Positions 12,215-22,341 of a DNA stretch of 64,000 bases are shown here, one piece after another. The stretch is from Cerioporus squamosus. Taxonomy: Eukaryota; Basidiomycota; Agaricomycetes; Polyporales; Polyporaceae. The stretch's first letter is position 1. Each line of letters begins with the position of its first letter. Made by a program: the position numbers and the translations under genes. The stretch spans positions 124,001 through 188,000 of the forward strand of contig JABYQS010000008.1 of NCBI GenBank assembly GCA_022592435.1. The letters are read 5' to 3'. The notes below the pieces were generated by a model. That model ran no database searches. It worked only from the letters and a program-made list of their open reading frames with translations, and was not told the DNA's origin.

Positions 12215-13222
12215 TAGCCGTGTGTAAATGTGATGTTTTTTTTGTTCTTTCTTGCTTCGTTCCACTCCTCCGCATCTACGAGTACAATACTTTTGGGGGC
12301 CAGAGACGCTTCACATGCACTCATAGTCAAGGGCCAAATCAAAAGAGCTGTCGGTAGTGGTGGGCGCCTGCGAGAGATCTCTTGCTTGCTTCCGACGTCG
12401 AATTTGAACACAGGACCCACCGAGACGTCCGGTCCTGCTGGATGGGCGAACGCCTTCCTAGAATGCGACATGCATGCCACCGCATACTTTGGTGGCTTTG
12501 GATGAATCTCTACGCTTGTCCGAGTCTGAAGACTTTCCGCGCACGACTTCGTCTCGTCTCGCGAGTTCATCAGTTTGGGCTACCACCACTCGTCCCTTCT
12601 ACTCGACCCTCACGCGGCCGCTTGTGACGTACATATCTGTACTGCTACCTCCGGACCGGAAGTGTGAGTGAGTGTATAACCTCCTCGATGTTACACGCAC
12701 CATTAACCTGTCCCAAGTCCCGGGACTGCCTAGGGGAGAGAACCTGTCTGTTGCAGGCATCTCCTTGCCTTTGGAGTGGCCGCTGGGTGATCGCCCGGAG
12801 CGCGTTCTACATAATCTGGTATGCGAGCTGCCCGCACGAGGTGACTATATGCTGCCAAGTGCGTCTGCGTGTGCCGTGGTCGCTACTTACCGCGCATTGG
12901 GTCCTGACTTCGAGTTCCAGTCCCTTAGATCTGTCAATGCGAGACACGCACCATCCCTGCAGAGTCACAGCACTCAGGCTCTACCCCCTAGTGTGACCGG
13001 AATGTTAAAGGACGCCTCAGCATGTTCTGTCACCCGCGGCGCGCCCATCCCACTCGGATCAGCACGGTACGGTCATATGCTCCGTGCCATACACTGCGTG
13101 AGGCCTCACACTGTTATAAGGACAGTACGATGCAAGAGCTGCCACCAATATTCCTATACGCCGACCTCGTCGACCCATTCTAACCACAGCAGAGACCATC
13201 GATCATCGATCATCCCTCGGTC
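12215..13222. other. intergenic between tRNA and first P450
   Basis: Holds the T-run terminator of the tRNA and, at the right, the promoter of the P450 gene. The long open frame on the plus strand running through here is in the frame of a P450 exon but has no P450 or other recognisable content before 13391. Confidence 0.5.
13114..13120 (+). promoter_or_regulatory. TATA-like element of P450 gene 1
   Basis: TTATAAG lies 103 bases before the ATG at 13223, comparable with the TATA-like elements of the other P450s here. It suggests the promoter of this copy is still intact. Confidence 0.45.
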
Positions 13223-15510
13223 ATGGACTACCTACTCGCCTTCGCATCATCGCCCTCTCCTTTGCCGCCCAGAAGATACTGAACTTCCGGCGCTTGACCA
13301 GAACCATCAAGTACGTCATCAAAATATTGCCTTTCTGGCGTACCTTGTTAGCTCTTTGGATATTCACGCTTACGTCTGGCATCCACGCAGTAACCACCCT
13401 GGATTCCGAACACTGTTCAGCGACCGCTTCGTCCTTTTTTCCCGACATATCCGCGGCATCACCCCTGGCTTCAACTTCGCGTTCATCAGCAAACACGCCT
13501 ATTTCGAGCAGGCGGGCTGGGATGTCCTTTCGGCGGTCAGTCCGCAGGTTACGACTCTCTCTCAGTCGCATATCGCGCTTAACAAAGTCAACCGCAGGTC
13601 AACACGTCGAACGTCCTGACGTACTACGTCGCCGACGCCGCAGTCGCGAAGGAGGTGACGAGCGCGCGCGCACGCTTCCCCAAGCCGGTCGACTTCTACC
13701 GCATCCTCTCCATCTTCGGGCCGAACATCCTCGTCTCCGAGGGCGACGAGTGGAGGCACCAGCGCAGGCTCGTCGCGCCCGCGTTCTCGGAGAGGAACAA
13801 CCGGCTCGTGTGGGACGAGACGGCGCGCATCGTGCAGGATCTCGTGGAGAGCGTGTGGCAGGGGAGGGACGTCGTCGAGATCGACCATGTCTTGGACGTC
13901 ACTGTGCCGGTGGGTGTCCCGCTTCGCGGAGTCTGACAGTCGGTCGATGGTGCTGACGGCTTCCACCCTTACCATCGCTGTAGCTGACGCTCTTCGTAAT
14001 TGGGTCTGCGGGATTTGGGCGGAGCGTCTCGTGGAAGGAGAGCGCGGTGGCTCCTCCTGGGCACGCGATGACGTTCAAGGACGCGCTCGATGTCATTGGC
14101 CAGAAGCTGTTCTACAAGCTCATCTTCCCCGACTGGGCGCTGCGCTGGGGAACCTCCGGGATGCGACGCTTCTACCAGGCGTACACGGATATCCAGGTAA
14201 GTAAGACTTCTGCGTCATGTTTTCGTTACGCTCACGGTTGCGTGACATCCGAATACGAACAGAAATATATGGCCGAGATGGTGCAGGCGCGGCGTACCGC
14301 TGAAAGCAAGGAAGAGCGGAGCGACCTGTTCAACAGCCTCTTGGATGCGAATGACGCTGAGCTCGAGCAGGCGGCAAAACTCTCGGACAGTGCGCTCATG
14401 GGTACGTGTTTGTGCGATCACGCTCAGCCAGATCCTGAGCATATCCGTTCGCAGGCAATATCTTCATCTTCCTATTGGCGGGCTACGAGGTACGGAGCTG
14501 TCAGAGTTGTTAGATGGGTAGTAGCTGACTATGTCGCATCTGCAGACGACTGCGCACACACTTGCGTATGCGCTGATTCTCCTTGCGCTCTACCAGGATG
14601 AGCAGGAGCTGTTGTACCAGAACATCAAGGTTGTCCTTGGAGACGGTAGAGCTCCGGTATGCCCCTCATGCCGTACGAATGTCGCTCCGCCATCTTAACA
14701 ACGCTTGCTCACAGACATATGATGACTTGAGCTCTCTGAAATACTCCATGGCGTTGGTAGCATCCTTCCTCCTCTGCGATCACAGTGCTGACTCCTCGCA
14801 CAGCGTCTTTCACGAGACTCTCCGGCTGTTCCCTCCTGTTAGCTTGCGCTCAGCTCACTTACTAACAAGGGCGCGCTGACGTCTATGCGCCGCAGGTAAT
14901 CGGGATCCCGAAGATAGCGGCGGAAGACACATCCTTCACGTTCTCGAACACATCCGGGCAGAAGACAACCGTCCCAGTCCCGAAAGACACACGCATCGTC
15001 TTGTGTACTCCTGCGCTGCACTACAACCGTACGTGATTCGATCTCGAGGGCCAGTTCTCGCTCAGCGCTCATGTTGGATCTTGTTTCGACAGCACGGTAC
15101 TGGGACGACCCCACGTCCTTCAAACCCTCACGTTTCCTGGAAACTGGCCTCGTGAGGTGTTCCTCCCATTCAGCGGGGGACCCCGAGCGTGCATCGGTCG
15201 AGGGTAAACCATATCTCCTTCGCTTCCTTGCGGGCAGCGCGTCTCACACGGTCCCTTCGACAGCTTTGCGGAGACCGAGGCCGTCGCGGTGCTCACGCTG
15301 CTCGTCTCGCAGTACAGATCGATATCAAGGAGGAGCCGCAATTCGCGGGCGAGACTATCGAGCAGAAGAAGGCCCGTGTCCTCAAGACGAACGTGAGGTT
15401 CACGGTGTAGTGCGTGCCCTACGTCATTCCTCTCACATGGTCAGGTCCTGACCGAGTTCTTCGCAATGGATAGCCCCGAGCGCGCACCGCTGGTGTTCAA
15501 ACGCCGGTGA
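13223..15510 (+). CDS. cytochrome P450, tandem copy 1, frame broken three times
   Basis: Heme monooxygenase anchored in the ER by an N-terminal helix. Exons: 13223-13310, 13391-13535, 13598-13909, 13984-14196, 14263-14401, 14455-14489, 14546-14656, 14715-14752, 14804-14837, 14896-15028, 15093-15203, 15264-15406 and 15474-15510. P450 landmarks are complete: WRHQRRLVAPAF (C-helix W/R), I-helix AGYETT, ExxR as ETLR, PERF-like PSRFL, and the heme loop FSGGPRACIG with its cysteine. The terminal exon encodes PERAPLVFKRR, shared with copy 2. Three single bases are missing relative to the paralogue: in exon 1 near 13244, near 15140 (before the heme loop) and near 15317. Everything else, including splice sites, is intact, so assembly deletion and recent pseudogenisation are both possible. 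Substrate unknown; subfamily not assigned. Confidence 0.85.
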
Positions 15511-16148
15511 TCACTTGGGATCGCCGACGTCTGCTTCTGGCCCCTGCCAGGCCCGGGTACAGTATATGTAGAGCGGCATTGGGACAGCACGCATGAAGGC
15601 GATGCACGACTACGATTTGTGGCGGTTCTATCGTGAGTGACGGGTTTCTCAAGGTAACATGTTGCCAATGAGTCCGACCTCGATTGCACGATGTCGTTCA
15701 TTCTCGCTCGCAATGGTTGGGCGTTCTCACACGTCGCGTGTGGCGAAGACAAGGCGGGACAATTCAAGGACAATTACTGATTGACAGTTGCCGGAGTAAG
15801 CGAGCGAACGAACGTCCAGGCACAGGCTCTCTCATCCCGCGCGCGCAGCGCAAGTTGAACAAGGTTCGCAGAAGCTGATGGCGCACTGCGGGGCCCCGAT
15901 GGCAGCTCCTTTCGCCCACGTCGCCCCCATGCACAGCAGCTAGCAGGCAAGACTCTGCCAGCAGTCCGGGTCCACAGCCCACTCCGAGCACGCCGCCGGG
16001 CGGGGCAGCTGCGTCGTATATTAAAGCGCACGGATGTGTTCGCTCGCACGCGTTCTCTTTCCCAGCAGCTCCCAGGCCACTCGTGTGCCTCGAGGCTCGC
16101 GCTTCCTCTCCACTCGCGCTCAATCTCCCGGACGTCAGGGGGAGCACC
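15511..16148. other. intergenic between the tandem P450s
   Basis: No gene seen. Contains the promoter of copy 2, with TATATTAAA at 16017-16025. Confidence 0.55.
16017..16025 (+). promoter_or_regulatory. TATA-like element of P450 gene 2
   Basis: TATATTAAA lies 124 bases before the ATG at 16149. Confidence 0.5.
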
Positions 16149-18606
16149 ATGTCCGAAGGCTCGAGCTCTCAAGGGCTCACGCTTGCGCTCCTCTTGCTCG
16201 CGGTGTTCCTGCTGCGGAAGTTTATCGACTTCAGGCGGGCCGCGCAATCTGTGAAGTAAGTAGCGTCGTATCCCTTCTTGAGCAGCGATGCGCTGACAGC
16301 AGCTGCGCTGCGCCAGTAACCTTCCAGGATTTCGAACGCTGTTCAGCGACCGCTTCGTCTGGTTTCCATTCCGTGTCAAGGGCATCTCTCCGGGATTACA
16401 ATCCGAGGTGAACCTGTACAGGAAGTACAAGGACTTCGAAGAGGCGGGATGGGACATCATGTCAGGCGTGAGTCTCATGCACAATTCAGGTTGCGTTCCA
16501 TGTCAAGACATCACCACACAGGTCAACTTTCTCCCTTCGAGCGAGGTCACGCTATATCTGGCAGACCCGGCCGTGGTCAAGGTGCGTAGCATGAGGGACG
16601 CTCGCGAAGCCCATACTTCACCTCGCACAGGACGTCGTCGGGGCGCGGTCGCGGTTCCCCAAGCCGATGGGGCCGTACAAGATCCTGCTCGCGTTTGGCC
16701 CAAATCTCGTCGCCTCCGAAGGAGAAGAGTGGAAGCGTCAACGCAAGCTCGTGGCTCCGGCATTCTCGGAGGTAAGATGGTCCTTGACTCCTTCCCTGCC
16801 TTCCCGCGCACACCGACTCACCGCTCAAACCGCGTGTCATCAGAAGAACAACAGGCTCGTGTGGGATGAGACGGTGCACATCATGCAAGATCTGTTCGAC
16901 AGCGTCTGGGGCGACAAGGATGTGGTCGAGGTCAGCAACGCTACCGAGCTCACAGTCCCGGTATGTCCCCGAGGGTTAGTGCTTGCACGCGACCACGGCT
17001 AACGTGTGCACTGGTCGTACGCAGATCACCCTCATGGTCATAAGCGTGGCAGGCTTCGGGCGCCGGATCTCATGGAACGAAGACGCGATTGCTCCCGCGG
17101 GACACCATATGACTTTCAAGGTTAGTCTGAGGTGCCCGCCGCATCCCTGGGACGCGGTGCAGGATCGCGACGCTGAATACGCCACAACACGCAGGACGCT
17201 CTGAACCTCGTTTCCCGCAACCTGTTCCTTCAGCTCCTGTTCCCGAAGTGGATGCTGCGTTGGGGAACCCCTGTGATGAGGCGCTTTGCTATCGCACAGG
17301 ACGAGCTGCAGGTGCGCGGACCATCGGAGTAGTTTCTGTATCGCATGATTGACTATGGTGCGCAGCGTTACATGCAAGAGATGATCACCGCGCGGCGGGA
17401 CGCGGACATCAAGGAGGAGCGGCACGACCTCTTCAGCAGCCTTCTGGACGCCAACGAAGGCCTCGCTGAGTCTGGGGAGAAGCTCACAGACACCGGGCTG
17501 ATGGGTAACGTCTTCATTTTCATGGTCGCAGGTGCGCTTGTTCGTGTGATGCTTATACCCCTTTTTCCGAGGAGTGTTGACACCTTGCCAGGGTATGAGG
17601 TATAGTGTAACCCCGTGGACTTGGGAGTCAGCGAGGTCAAGCTGACTCGCCGTTTGCAGTCGAGTGCGCACACACTGGCCTATGCGCTGATCCTCCTCGC
17701 GCTCTACCCCGACGAGCAAGAGAAGTTCTACCAGAACATCAAGAAGGTGCTCGCTGACGGGCGGACACCAGTAAGTCCTTGCAATATCCACACTGCTCCC
17801 GCGAACCATCCCCGGACCTGACACCCAATGCACCAGACATACGACGAGTTCTCGACTCTGTCATACAGCATGGCGTACGTTCAGCTGTCTCCGTCCACGC
17901 ACTGGTCTCGAAAAACACTGACGGGGCCGCAGCGTATTCAACGAGACTCTGCGTCTCTTCCCTCCGGCGATCACTATTCCCAAGCAGAGCGCGGAGGACA
18001 CGTCGTTCACGACGACGAACGCCGCTGGCGAAAAACGCACTATCCCCGTGCCGAAAGGCACCTTCGTCACCGTGCACACCCCCGGGCTGCACAACAACCG
18101 TACGTTCCCTCCTCCCACTCTCTTCCTTCTCCCTTCCCCTTCCCCCTCCTACGTCCCCCCTTCCCCACTCTCTTCCTTCCGCTCACCCCCGCCCACCGCT
18201 CCCCACAGCGAAGTACTGGGACGACCCGGACACGTTCAACCCCGCCCGCTTCCTGCGCGACTACCCGCGCGACGCCTTCCTGCCCTTCAGCGGCGGCCCG
18301 CGCGGCTGCATCGGCCGCGGCTTCTCCGAGACCGAGTCCATCGCCGTCCTCACGCTCCTCGTGTTGCGCTACCGCGTCGAGCCCGCGCACGAGCCGCAGT
18401 TCGCCGCGGAGACGTTCGAGCAGCGCAGGGCGCGCCTGCTGCGGAGCAAGCTCAGCGTCACCTTGTAGTGCGTATGCCTTTCTCTCCTTTCTTTCTTCCT
18501 GTCCATCCGAGCTGTTTGGAGGCTTGGGCTGAAGGACGTGCTTGCTGACTGTGTTGTGTTGTTGTGCAGTCCGACGAGGGCGCCGCTGGTCTTCAAGCGG
18601 CGATGA
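16149..18606 (+). CDS. cytochrome P450, tandem copy 2
   Basis: Intact ER-anchored heme monooxygenase of 523 residues. Exons: 16149-16255, 16317-16467, 16522-16581, 16631-16771, 16844-16960, 17025-17120, 17195-17311, 17366-17531, 17592-17599, 17660-17770, 17837-17874, 17933-18099, 18209-18464 and 18570-18606. All junctions keep phase. Landmarks: membrane helix LTLALLLLAVFLL (residues 10-22), C-helix WKRQRKLVAPAF, I-helix AGYESS, ETLR, ARFL and heme loop FSGGPRGCIG. The I-helix is split by an 8-base exon, and its usual Thr is Ser. The protein may stop at the TAG at 18466-18468, but splicing from a GT inside that stop context to 18570 adds PTRAPLVFKRR, a tail shared with copy 1 and typical of related basidiomycete P450s, so I prefer the longer form. 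Tandem with copy 1, same strand; reaction unknown. Confidence 0.94.
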
Positions 18607-19477
18607 TTCTTCTGGACAATAATGGGATTGCTTACCTATGGCACGGACTTACCTGTCTACGATACCCCATCCGAGTACGAATCTCATCTTCCGGGGACAC
18701 TGGGATGCACGGAGGATAGACACGGACTAACGAGTGGAAACGGACTTCCTGCATGCCTCTTATGCCTGTCCAACTCTGTACGGTGGGGTCGCCATACACG
18801 CCGCGATACGTCTCCATGTTACGCGTAACTATAGTCTAGATGCAGCTGCCATCGACAGCCTGGGCTGTGTTGAATGTTGTTACGAATGCCCACATGGACA
18901 CTATGTAGAGGCCAGACAATGTACATATCCAGGCTCGACTGGAGAGGGTATTATGCGGATACATACGGTATTTCGGCATGAGGAACGTGACAAACTGAGA
19001 AAGACCGGTCCGCCCAGTAGGAATCAAAAGGAAGGAGATCGATGCGGCGGTATAAATGGAGCATGTAACTACTACGTGAGTAAGGCAGATAAGTAGCCAA
19101 GTGTCCGTGTACTCGCTAGGTAGATCAGACAGCAGATACGGATACGATATGTTGCGCGACTGTGTGACAGAGAAAGCAAATGCGATCCTGATGCAGGGTG
19201 GAAGAGAACGCGACAGAGGGAGAAGAATGGTGAAGGTCGGGGGCGATGAAGACGCTGTACTGAGAAGATGTAGCAAGGCATAGACGTGAGAGTAATGAAC
19301 GTTCGTATCTTGTGGGACGAGGAAGGGATCCCAGAGTCCGATTCGGATGCAGAGCAGGGCGCAGAGGAGTTGGGGAGCCGATCTGAAGGTCCCGACATGA
19401 CGAACACTAGGAGCAGTCAGCTTCAATGGATACGCATGAACGCACGACCGACTGCTCACCATATGGTATACAACGGT
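18607..19477. other. intergenic, converging 3' ends
   Basis: Lies between the 3' ends of P450 copy 2 and the reverse-strand surface-protein gene. A 208-codon open frame on the minus strand (18836-19462) is Ser/Leu/Ile-rich without motif or splice structure and is probably downstream untranslated sequence. Confidence 0.5.
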
Positions 19478-21886
19478 TTATGCCTGTGCGGCAGATGTCT
19501 CACTAGCGACAGGGGCACTGGAGCTACCACCCGCCGGTTTAATGTTTGTGTACGCGGGTGGCAGCTCGATCGTCTCGGGCTCCTCCTCCGGCGCAGGCGG
19601 TTGGTCTGCGAGGCCAGCATCATCGTGCTGGATGATGTTCACAGGGCGGAAGCTTGGTGGTACCGGCGACTTGCGTGCACTCGTTGATGGCACGGAGGAT
19701 CCTGCACGTAGATATGCGCCACCAGCAACGTCGGACGTGCTCGTGGAGAGGAAGGATTCGCGCCTGTCCGTACTGTGCCGCGCGGAACCTGAGGGACGGG
19801 TGCCGGGTGGAGAGCTTTCGTGGGTAGACGCGATGGTGGGGTCAGGCAGGACGAAGGGCTCAGGCTGGTAGTATTCGGGCAGACGGTTGTCACCGACGTG
19901 CCCATCACCATCGCCATCTTGCAGGAGGTCAACCGGCCGCTCCTTCACATGCTGTGATTGGTGGAAGCGCTTGCGGCGTATGACGAACAACAGGATGAGC
20001 GCAATCGCGATGGCACCCACGACGCCACCGATGACACCGCCCACGATCGCGCCGACGTTGGTACCGCTGTGAACAAAGCTTAGACCGTTCTGTTCAGTCG
20101 GATCGAGCGCGCTGGACTCACCCTCCGCTCCCACCGCCTGTATTGACCCCACTACCATCTGTACTTGTAGGGTAACTGCCACCCGCTGGGGACCCAGGTG
20201 TAGACGACGGTGAACTGCCATTCAAGCAGGATTGGCTATTTCCTTGCTGAAGGGTGTAGATGTTGCTGCCAGCGATTCCCGGGCCACGGTCATCTCCGCC
20301 TAAGAGGAGCAGTGTGGTACTGATGCGGACGGCGGGCGTCCAGTTGAACCCGATACCCTTACCCGTCTCCGTGCTAGTGGAGCCGACGGGGATGTCGAAG
20401 GATTGACCACCGGGAATGACGCCCTGGAACTGAGGAGTGCTGGACAGCGGAATAAGATCGTGTGCACAACAGCGGAATAAACAACCCTACCCCTGAGGAT
20501 CGCCGTCATTCCACCATATACGGGTGGGGGTGCACGTCGTGAGGATGCCGTCGGGGTCGATATGGAAGAACCATGGAGCTTGTGACGTTTTCGTTGGGTC
20601 AAAGCAGCCATCGTCGCCAGCAAGAACAGTGACGGCCGTACTGGTCCCTCCAGTACCGAACCCGTTGGCGTCGCTGACCTGGATCACAATGCGTCAATTG
20701 AGTTCCAACGAGACGCTGATCCACATCGGAAAGTAACAGCGCGCGTGGAGTCACGTCACCGCAAGACAGCAAAACGCTTGTCCAACGTTAACCGCCTCGT
20801 TTGTCACGTTCGGAAGCTGCGAAGAATCGACAGTGGTGTACAGTGCGAAGCGGTATCTCCGTAGGATCGAATGCGAGCGGCTATAGTAACTAGCATGTCC
20901 CGGTTGGACGCACGCGCAAGGATCCTTCAAGATCATCCTTGACCCAAACTTCGAGCACAGATGGGCGGCCCAAAGCCCCACAGGGCGTGCGAACGAAGAC
21001 TTGCCGCCCATTAACGGATGAAGGGCGAGGAATCGGTCTACATACAGGCTCCCAAGGCAAGGCGATACGCGCACCGATGAGTTCTAGCCCGAGATCTGAC
21101 ACAGCTGACCGTGGACCGTGGCGCTGACGCCAGTCCACCGGCGCAAATAGCGACGGCCGAAAGGTGCGGCGAACACGTTGGAAGGGAGGCAAGTACTCAC
21201 GTATGGGGTGCAAAATGTACAGCAGCCTGTCGTGCGTGTTACACGGGGGAAAGGTCCGCTGTACACCTTGCGCATAGAGCTTCGGTGAGTGGAGTACCAT
21301 AACCCTGCACTGGGCATGCAGGGATAAGAACTGAGAAGCCGACGCATATATGCACCTCGCGATCCGAGGGCGCAATTATTCTGTCACATGCATGCATCCT
21401 TGGAAGCCTTGGTCGCGCAACAGAGTTCAGGAAATGCTCGCGAAGTGAAGAGGGGACGCATACAGCCGCATACACCCTATCCTCAACCCATTCCAGATCC
21501 AAGCTCCGTCCATTCCTCTTGCGTTCACCAACCTTCGCTGTGCCTCTCCTACTATAGGCCACTGTGCATGATTAGGGACGAGTACTCACCACCGCGACAA
21601 ACTGCGAGTTCTCGGGGAATCTCAGCTGGAAAGTGACCGAAGTCGAGGTATTGAAGGCCACATTGGTAATGTGCCGCGCCTCAATCGCGTTCGGGAGGGG
21701 TGTCGGGCCAAAAGGAACGAGGAGGAGCGTGTAGGGGCCCGTGCCCTCTCCGGTGATATCGACAGTGAGGTTTTGACACTGTTTCGGGGTCGTGGAGAAT
21801 TTGAAGGAGTAGGCGGCGGCGAGGGAGAGGTAGGGCAACGTCGCGAGGACGGGGAGCACGGTGAGGACGCGGGGGAACTTGGACAT
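19478..21886 (-). CDS. secreted-ectodomain, single-pass membrane protein (cell surface)
   Basis: Type I surface protein of a class common in agaricomycetes; molecular function unknown. Exons on the minus strand: 21886-21590, 20678-20491, 20439-20122 and 20066-19478, giving 463 residues. Order: signal peptide (about 1-24, hydrophobic VLPVLATLPYLSLAAA), ectodomain with Cys and N-glycosylation sites (CQNLTVDITG) and FVAVVSDANGFGTGGTS, a Ser/Gly/Thr-rich stalk, the membrane segment GAIVGGVIGGVVGAIAIALI followed by the RRKR stop-transfer block, and a cytosolic tail with Ser/Pro-rich stretches and IELPPAYTNI (a PPxY-like site). The first intron (21589-20679, 911 bases) is far longer than the others. 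Its junction FVAV|VSD restores a sequence pattern I know from related proteins, so I trust it. A wall-sensor role is possible but is inference. Confidence 0.85.
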
Positions 21887-21897
21887 CGTTGTCGTGG

Positions 21898-22341
21898 TCA
21901 GTGGTCGAGGGACGAACTCCACCGTTCGCGCACGAACAGTCTGATGTCCAGGTGGAGATTGGTTTCACACGGGCACGGCTTGCCGTCTAGCTCCGGTGCA
22001 TGCAATTGCGACGACCGCTTGCCCAACCTGAGTTGCTCGACGGCGAGGACGTCGGTAAGGTCGGCTTCGAGGTCGTGCGTGGGGGCGTGCTCGTCGTCAA
22101 GAGCGTTGAGGTCGATGACGGGGTGGCGGCCGATCGTCCGGCGCTAATGTAAGCGTCATCGAAGTAACCGTGTTTAGCACGCTCTCATAACTTGCTCGAT
22201 GACCACCACAACATGCTCAGCTAGTGACTACTATTTGCCCACCCCGAGTCGTCTATGGACGCGCATACAGCGAGGCTGCACTCTCATCTTGGCGTTCTTA
22301 CCGTGAGGTACGTGCGGACGATCAGCGTTCACCAGGTCCAT
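21898..22341 (-). CDS. small two-exon open frame upstream of the surface-protein gene
   Basis: On the minus strand an ATG at 22341 opens MDLVNADRPHVPH, then a GTAAGA donor at about 22302. From an acceptor near 22149 a frame with excellent codon preference (DLNALDDEHAPTHDLEADLTDVLAVEQL) runs to a TGA at 21898-21900. It ends only 12 bases before the start of the next gene, so it would sit in that gene's promoter or leader. The plus strand over the same bases also has a 50-codon ATG-to-stop frame (22000-22152). One of the two strands is probably a real short exon or a remnant; no family recognised. Confidence 0.3.

Noticed and set aside
12672..13619. 315-codon open frame on the plus strand
   Set aside because: Only its last part (after 13391) is a P450 exon; the rest has no motif and lies upstream of the true first P450 exon.
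13223..15510. Calling P450 copy 1 a definite pseudogene
   Set aside because: Its three slips are all single missing bases like those in essential genes of the same window; assembly error is at least as likely.
18836..19462. 208-codon reverse frame after P450 copy 2
   Set aside because: No motif, no splice structure, irregular composition; located between two converging 3' ends.
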